A stretch of DNA of 64,000 nucleotides from Rozella allomycis CSF55 (taxonomy: Eukaryota > Rozellomycota): positions 1 to 64,000 of the forward strand of contig KE561022.1 of NCBI GenBank assembly GCA_000442015.1, in the 5' to 3' direction. Positions 58,066 to 64,000 of this stretch are shown here, piece after piece; position 1 is the first letter of the stretch; each line of letters begins with the position of its first letter. The position numbers were made by a program, and so were the translations under genes. The notes beneath the pieces were generated by a model that was not told the DNA's origin, made no database searches, and worked only from the letters and a program-made list of their open reading frames with translations.

Positions 58066-60687
58066 TTATTCAAGGGGATTAGTATTGATCTTTTTAAATG
58101 TAAAAGGAAGAAACTTGTAGCCATTGCCCCCATAAAATTTAGAGTTGAATTCAACCCAATGAAGACGCATGGCATGAAGAAAGGCAGATAGACCTTCCAT
58201 GCCGAGTAGAATGCCGACTGTTAAAGCAAACCAAAAGTAGAAACCAATGTAGAGCATGAAGAAGCTGCCTCTGCAATTGTCAATAATCATTGTCCAAAGA
58301 ACATCAGATAATTCTATGAGAGAAGAGTGAATAGATTACGCGCATGAGCTAGAGAAAGAGCCCAGAGACGAAGATAAGACGCTGTGTTTGAAATGCAGCC
58401 GAGAGCGAATTCAATTGTGTGGATTGTTTGATGAACAAAAATTTCACCAAATTCAAAGTGCTTAATTTAGTGAGATTTAATTGAATTACTTGATGTGCAT
58501 TATGAGAGGTTGAATGGTCGTTGGATGGGTTATTTGACTCTGGATCAGCGTTTAAAGGAATAGACTCTGAATTTAGAGGAACAACTTCTTCTCTGGTGGG
58601 AGAATGAGTTTGAACAGAGTTGTATCCAATTGAAGTTTTTTTCAAATGCTGATGGCGAAGATAAAAGGGTTTAACAAACCAAAGGATTGGAATGCAAAGA
58701 ACAGCAACAACTACAAGAATCATTTGAATTTGTTTCTGTCCACTGTATAAAGGATATTTAATGTCACTCCCAAAATCTAAAAACATTAAAATTAGCATGT
58801 TTAATAAAGAAGGTGGATTTGACATTGAAGATTGATTAATCCATTTGAAAATTATCATTACAGCCAAATACCCAAAAATTGAAGTCATAAACACAACTTG
58901 TGGGATAAATTCACATAAAATAGACAAATAATCTTTTCTATGCAAATGATTCAACAAACTCAAAAATATTCCAAACAACATCTATTAAATCAATTTCAAT
59001 TCTATTACATGTAACACTCCAATTATTATGGCTTGCTTCATTTTATATGAATTCAAAAACAATAAAATATTCTCAGAATCATGCCACGATGGATCTATTC
59101 CAAATGGATACACTTTCCCATTAAACGTTGAACTCCCATCACGTGCAAAGTCAAATCCAGATTCAAAAAAATAAATTGCTTTAGAGAAAATATCATTGTA
59201 AATCAATCCAATATAAAGCGAAAATAATCCCATAAGAAATATCATGTATCTCCCTCCAACAACAGTCTGCGTCATTTCCCCTTTTATTTTACTCAATTCT
59301 TTCTCTTTCAATATCAAATAAATTCCAATCAATGTCATCAACATTCCATGTCCAAAATCTCCAAACATCACACTAAACAGAAATGGAAACGTTATCACCG
59401 TAAACAGCCCTGGATTCACCTCTCTATACGTCGCCATCCCATACGAATCTATAATCTCCTGAAACGCAACTGTATATTTATTCGTTCTATGAAAAGTTGG
59501 AGGCTCTAAATTAGTCTTCATCTCATGCATCACTGACGCCATCATAGTTCCACTCTTCTCACTAGCTGTCCTCAACGCTATAGTCACCTCCCCAAGCTTA
59601 TTCTTTGGTGCCCATCCCTCAGCTATCAAACATCTTCTACTATCATCATAATTAAACATATTCATCGTATGATAAATAGCCTTTTCTCTCCTAACTACAA
59701 ACGTCCATTCTCCAATCATCTCAATCACCTGGCTCAACACACTCCTCCTCGTTTGATTCGTATTGTATATCACACTATTCAAATCTTCCAATCTAGCGGC
59801 TACTTCAAGCGAATGCTCCCGCCTCTTCTCCGCAGAATCATCAATAGAATACAACGTTGCACCCAACGACTCGCATATCTTTTTTATCTTATTCAATATC
59901 TCTTTCCCATGCGCAAATATCAAAAACACATTCTTCTCAATCACATCCCCTGTATTCGGTTCCTTCATCACCTCATCAATCTCACTATAATTCAAATACA
60001 AATTCCCTCTCAACGCCCTCCACAACACCCGCTCAAATGTAATCATCTTCTTCCTATCAATCACCCCAGCTACAAACCCCAGTCCACTACTCTTCGTCAG
60101 TCTCTCAGGCTTCCCCTCCTCAATATCCTGGTGCAGCAACGGCCTCTCATGGTCATCTGAATGCACCCCCATCATCCTATCCTCCTGCCGCGCTGTCACC
60201 TCGGTAAAAAAATTTGCTGTATCCCGCAACACATGCTTCAGCTCTGTCATCTCCAAATGCCGCTTCTCCAAATTCTCCTGCGATCTATTCATCTCCTCCA
60301 ACCGACTCGCCAAATCATTCACACGCCGCTCAAGCTCATCCAACTCTTTCACAGAACGCGGGAAATACCGCGTATCAGGCTCCACCAACACCATATCCAT
60401 CTTGCGCGCTTGGCTCGCTATAAACCCTACTACCAGAAACTATCACCCTTACGAAGATTCCTCTCAATCTCATCAAATCTTCTAATCTCATTCACAAACG
60501 TTCGCTGGAAAGGATTCACATTCGCGTTCATCTAGTTACTCTGTTTACACTATATTACATCCCGGAAATGCACCAAATCTAACTCGCCCAGTTCTGACAC
60601 AGTTCCTTGCGCTACCTCAAACGGTATATACAGCTGGATAAGCGACATTACCTCGGAACGAAGCAACGAACTTGGAACAACACTCAT
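58066..60687 (-). CDS. VPH1: V-type H+-ATPase subunit a (Vph1/Stv1)
   Basis: About 830 residues, six exons. N-terminus '[20 protein letters not shown]' and '[20 protein letters not shown]'; C-terminal membrane domain '[20 protein letters not shown]', '[20 protein letters not shown]', and '[20 protein letters not shown]' with the essential proton-path Arg. Introns of 26-29 nt. Couples V1 to proton translocation in vacuole/Golgi membranes. A long minus-strand-like GC-rich stretch in exon 2 has no stops on the plus strand, but that frame is a shadow. Confidence 0.95.
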
Positions 60688-60820
60688 TAATCGACAAGGG
60701 TCTATGTACACAAACTAAAGATTAGAGGCAAACATAATAACATTACATAGAAAATTAATAATGTAATATTAAAATAGATAAAATTTAAAACTAATAATTT
60801 ATATCAATGATAATATGCAT

Positions 60821-61783
60821 TTATTGTGGAGCAGCAAAAACATTCAATTTTCTATTACGGAAAACAATCTTCTTTGCAGCAATCAATTTATTGGCTTCTT
60901 CAACATTCTCACATTCAACTACAGCATGTCTTTTAACAAGAATAAATATAAATTACCCCTTTAATTTTTCAGAAAATTCACGTTTAGGAAGTGTGACATT
61001 AACAACCTTGGCGATTCCTTCAACAATCTTTTTAATATCTTCAGCAGAAACTTTTTCTCCCTTGGCATTAAAGTTTCCAAGTCCAGAGATATGAACAACA
61101 TTGGATTCAACTGGCTCAGCATCACCCTCTTTTTTGGCCTTTTTATTCTTCTTTGTGTAATCGTCAGAAGCTTTGATCAACAATGAACGTCCATCAAGCT
61201 TTTGTTCGCTCAAAGCAATCGCCTTTTTCTGTCCTTGTGCAGTCTCAAACTGGATAACGCAATGTCTACTAACCTACAAATAATAATCTTACCCCTTGTT
61301 TCTTCCGCCAGCTACTTTTGGAAGATACATTCTAACAATCTTTCCGCAGTCCTTGAAGAATTCGCGGATTTGCTCTTCACTGGTAGTATACGACAGATTG
61401 CCAGCCCAAACACCATTCTTGTTCTTTTCTACGTGCTCGGATTTAGCAGCAACATGCTCGACTTCAGATTTTCTCTTCTTGTTTGTCTTTTTAGCTGGCT
61501 TGGCTTTTTCTGAAACAGCTTCCTTGGCTTCTTCTTGTTGGCTGGATTCTGAAACAGATTCTTCCTTGATTTCCTCCTCCTTCTTTTCTTCTTTCTTTTC
61601 TACAACTGCCTCCTCTGGCTTGGAGGCCTGGCTTTTTCTTGTGACTCTCTTGACAGGCTTCACTGGCTCAGATTTCTCTGTCTCGGTAACTGGTACCTCT
61701 TCAGCCTTTTTTTCTGTTGAAGCGTTTTTTGAGCCTTTAACTGAAACTCTTCTTTTTTTATCAGCAGCTGTTTTGGGGGCCAT
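60821..61783 (-). CDS. NOP13-like nucleolar protein with two RRMs
   Basis: Lys/Glu-rich N-terminus, then RRM1 'NGVWAGNLSYTTSEEQIREF' and RRM2 'SNVVHISGLGNFNAKGEKVS'. Two 27-nt introns are each placed inside the Gly codon of a 'KG|H.V' motif, at the same position of the two RRMs. Ends '..NRKLNVFAAPQ'. Resembles yeast Nop13 and related pre-ribosomal RRM proteins. Confidence 0.78.
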
Positions 61784-62082
61784 GAGAATTTTTCGGTGGC
61801 TTGGTGGTTTCTGGTGTGTTCCATTGTTCGTTCCATTACAATTATTATTTTTGTTGATTAGAAATACATTTTTACAAAATTTTTCTATTATTTAATCTTA
61901 ATTGGCCTATGAATTCAGAATCATTGTACTGATTTCACGAGGCGTCGAGACCAAGTTAAAATAAAGATTGAAATATGAGTTATACATCTATTAAAACAAT
62001 TTCATTTCACCTATTGCATTATCAAATAAATACCCGCCAAAAATATATTAATTTTTTAGTTTTGGAAATTTCTAGAAATCTT

Positions 62083-62843
62083 ATGGATTACTACCAAATT
62101 TTAGGAGTATCACCTGCAGCTACAGTTGAAGATATTCGCAAAGCGTAAAGATCATTGAAAGTTATAATTAATTAGATATCGCAAGCTTGCATTGGAATGG
62201 CATCCAGATAAGGTGCGACCAGAGTTACGTGAAGAAGCTAATGTAAAGTTTAAGCTGATATCGGAAGCATACGAAATACTATCCGATCCTCAAAAGAAGC
62301 AATATTATGATAGATATGGCAATGATGAATACGATGCAACAACGGGTAAATTATAATGCCGATTCTTGAAAGGAAAGCATCATAGCCATTTTGAGTTTCA
62401 TGATCCTGAAGAGATATTTAGAAGCATGTTTAGTATGTTTGATAGTGGATTTGGTCGAAATGCATTCTCTGATTCGTTTTTTTCAAGGGGATCAAGGGGC
62501 AGGAACTCTTTCTTTGACGACGATGATGATTTCTTTTCAGGAAGATTTCCAAGTTCATTCAATTCAATATTTGGAAGCTTTGGTGATTCCAATCAAGATC
62601 CCGGGAGAAACACGAACAGGTCTGTATATACATTTCCCCAAGGGATGACTTCTCAAAGCACATCAGTTCAAATAATCAATGGGCAAAAGACAACAAAAAC
62701 TACCATGATTGATGAAAAAGGTAATGTATCAATAATATCTTAATTGTAAAGGAAACAAGACAGAAATAACTGAAACGCCTGATGGACAAAAGAAAGTTCT
62801 GCTCAATGGGGTTCCGCAAGATCCACAAAAATATCTTAAATAA
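62083..62843 (+). CDS. Class B DnaJ co-chaperone (DNAJB6/B7-like)
   Basis: 223 residues, four exons (introns 31, 27 and 31 nt). J domain at the extreme N-terminus '[20 protein letters not shown]' with 'WHPDK', followed by '[15 protein letters not shown]', a Gly/Phe/Ser/Asp-rich region and a Thr-rich strand segment '[18 protein letters not shown]', the DNAJB6-type layout. Partner: cytosolic Hsp70. Confidence 0.88.
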
Positions 62844-62910
62844 CTTTTGATTTAATAAAAGCATTTTCTATCTAACGCTTGGAGATAAAATCTGTGCAAA
62901 TTTATTTGAC

Positions 62911-63416
62911 TTAAATGTTATCAATATCAGCGTCTCTAAGCTGTTGTGGTGGTACATCATCTTCATCAGAGCCCATCATATCGTTGTCATCTTCCGGCTC
63001 TCCCTCAGCTACTTCCATAATATTAACTAATTAACCAAAAAGATTTAAAATACCATCATCCGGCAATTCTCCTTCAGCAACTAATTGTCTAGCTTCATCA
63101 GGAAAATATTTAGCAATAATATCGCACTTGTCATCTTGAAAATCACGCAACGAGCACAAAACAATGTCACCGGTACCTATCCAAACCTTTTTGCGCATTT
63201 TTCCACGAATATGACCTTGTCGTTTTTTACCGTCAAAGCATGATAGTTCTACGCGAGCGTTCCCAAGCTATTTTGGAGAAAATAAACACGGGATACCATT
63301 TTAACAACTTGGCCGTATTCTTGCTCTTCGTCTTTGTAAATTAATTCTCTTTTGCTTTCAGATTCGGATTTTCCCTTTCTACGGTTCTTACCGCCTTTGC
63401 CTTTAGGTTTTGGCAT
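62911..63416 (-). CDS. TIF11: Translation initiation factor eIF1A
   Basis: Three exons, introns 63027-63053 (27 nt) and 63268-63296 (29 nt). '[20 protein letters not shown]' N-terminal tail, OB-fold '[19 protein letters not shown]', '[20 protein letters not shown]' and the acidic C-terminal tail ending 'DADIDNI', as in eIF1A, which binds the ribosomal A site during scanning. 149 residues. Confidence 0.95.
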
Positions 63417-63629
63417 TTTTTCTAAGCAGGGGTGGGGAAAATCGGCTCATTTATATTATCATAAAAAAATCTTGCAAGAGATATAAATGATGTTGTAATG
63501 ACTCACCATTACGGGTTGTTTGTAATTCTAAATGAGTGAAAATAGAAAGTGGAAAATGAAGAGTATGAAAACAGATTATGAGATTTTCTCCTTATGTTGA
63601 ACACGTCTGGAATAAAACAGTGGAAGAAG

Positions 63630-63907
63630 GAGGCTCATGAGGTCTCGGAGTCGGGATCAAAAAATGAAGAACAAGCGTGAGGCCAAAGGTTTGATATTTT
63701 TCCCTTTCTGTATGGAATCAACTGGAGGAATGGACGTAGATTCTTTGGCTTTCCTTAAAAGTATCGCACATGCAGTGTCCAATGTGCAAAATGTCGAAAC
63801 TAATGTGGTATACCACAGAGTACAGACTAAGAATTAGTCTAAGATTAAAGATAAGTTTTACATTAGCAAAAAGGAATGCATCAATGATTCTTAGAAGACT
63901 GGCATAA
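63630..63907 (+). pseudogene. Relic of a reverse-transcriptase C-terminal region (retroelement)
   Basis: 'GLIFFPFCMESTGGMDVDSL' then 'AFLKSIAHAV' resembles the 'G..F.PF..E.TGG....A..FL' block near the end of many non-LTR retrotransposon polyproteins. After about 63815 the similarity continues in another frame ('RISLRLKISFTLAKRNASMI', as in '...LS..L...NA..I'), ending at 63907, so at least one frameshift exists. No upstream RT motifs in the window. The assignment rests on motif memory and is moderate. Confidence 0.5.
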
Positions 63908-64000
63908 ATACTTAAAAAAGTATCACTTGTTATTTTAAGAGAATTCAAATTAGTTTATTAGTAGATGTTTTATGTTAACAAATTGTAAGTGTCAAGTTTA

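Noticed and set aside
59669-60535. Long plus-strand open frames opposite the V-ATPase gene
   Set aside because: They are antisense shadows of a well-conserved V-ATPase subunit a exon; composition (His/Pro/Ile-rich) is unlike a real protein here.
61296-61895. 199-codon plus-strand Ser/Phe-rich ORF
   Set aside because: Antisense shadow of the Lys/Glu-rich N-terminus of the NOP13-like gene (GAA/AAG reversed gives TTC/CTT).

Overview
The window is compact, AT-rich nuclear DNA from a small-genome eukaryote, most likely a zoosporic, early-diverging fungus or relative. Rozella/Cryptomycota is my best guess; this rests on gene content and was not tested by a search. About 53 protein genes and four tRNAs fit in 64 kb. 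Most genes are broken by tiny GT-AG introns: nearly all I could place are 24-31 nt, with a few candidates of 36-60 nt. Many apparent stop codons lie inside these introns, so exon chains were rebuilt by joining frames across GT...AG and checking conserved family motifs. The gene set looks fungal (Cdc20, MRD1, PTC7, COX16, DIB1, SF3B6, V-ATPase subunit a), but a clear CCDC146 homologue, a centriole/axoneme protein, points to a flagellated stage.

Layout. 0-12 kb: ER membrane protein, sphingolipid-synthase-like PAP2 protein, TRM8, ER DnaJ, CCDC146, a 7-TM protein, SAM50. 12-20 kb: tRNA-Leu, RanBP1, an SH3/PH/ArfGAP/PH/RA-like/PH protein, TLDc protein, divergent eEF1A paralogue, REX-type exonuclease. 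20-33 kb: ribosomal proteins eL13, uS9 and mitochondrial uL4, a Bet1-like SNARE, TAF6, DH-PH RhoGEF, WBP4, WRAP53, CDC20. 33-46 kb: CKAP2-like, MRD1, COX16-like, eS12, SERBP1/Stm1-like, PTC7, RBBP5/Swd1, WASP, DIB1, SF3B6. 46-58 kb: LRR and F-box/ankyrin genes broken at assembly joins, lysyl-tRNA synthetase, tRNA-Pro, FIG4, tRNA-Ile, oligopeptidase B, NTH1, tRNA-Glu. 58-64 kb: V-ATPase subunit a, NOP13-like protein, DnaJ, eIF1A, and a retroelement relic.

Two themes stand out. First, genes are packed head to head with start codons only 18-53 bp apart: SAM50/hypothetical, TAF6/RhoGEF, WBP4/WRAP53, CKAP2-like/MRD1 and DIB1/SF3B6. These must share bidirectional promoters; DIB1/SF3B6 are both spliceosome subunits. 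Second, the assembly contains isolated single-N joins. Several are flanked by near-identical copies of the same sequence (unmerged overlaps, probably two haplotypes). Others sit inside ankyrin, LRR or tRNA sequence, where unrelated contigs seem to have been joined. These joins explain several broken genes and should not be read as biology.

The biologically most unusual items are a tRNA-Pro with an apparent 8-nt anticodon loop, an eEF1A paralogue whose switch I has lost the invariant Thr, an intron that splits the start codon of WBP4, and the multi-domain ArfGAP. I found no CRISPR-like, phage-like or operon-like system, and no strong candidate for a wholly new multi-gene system.
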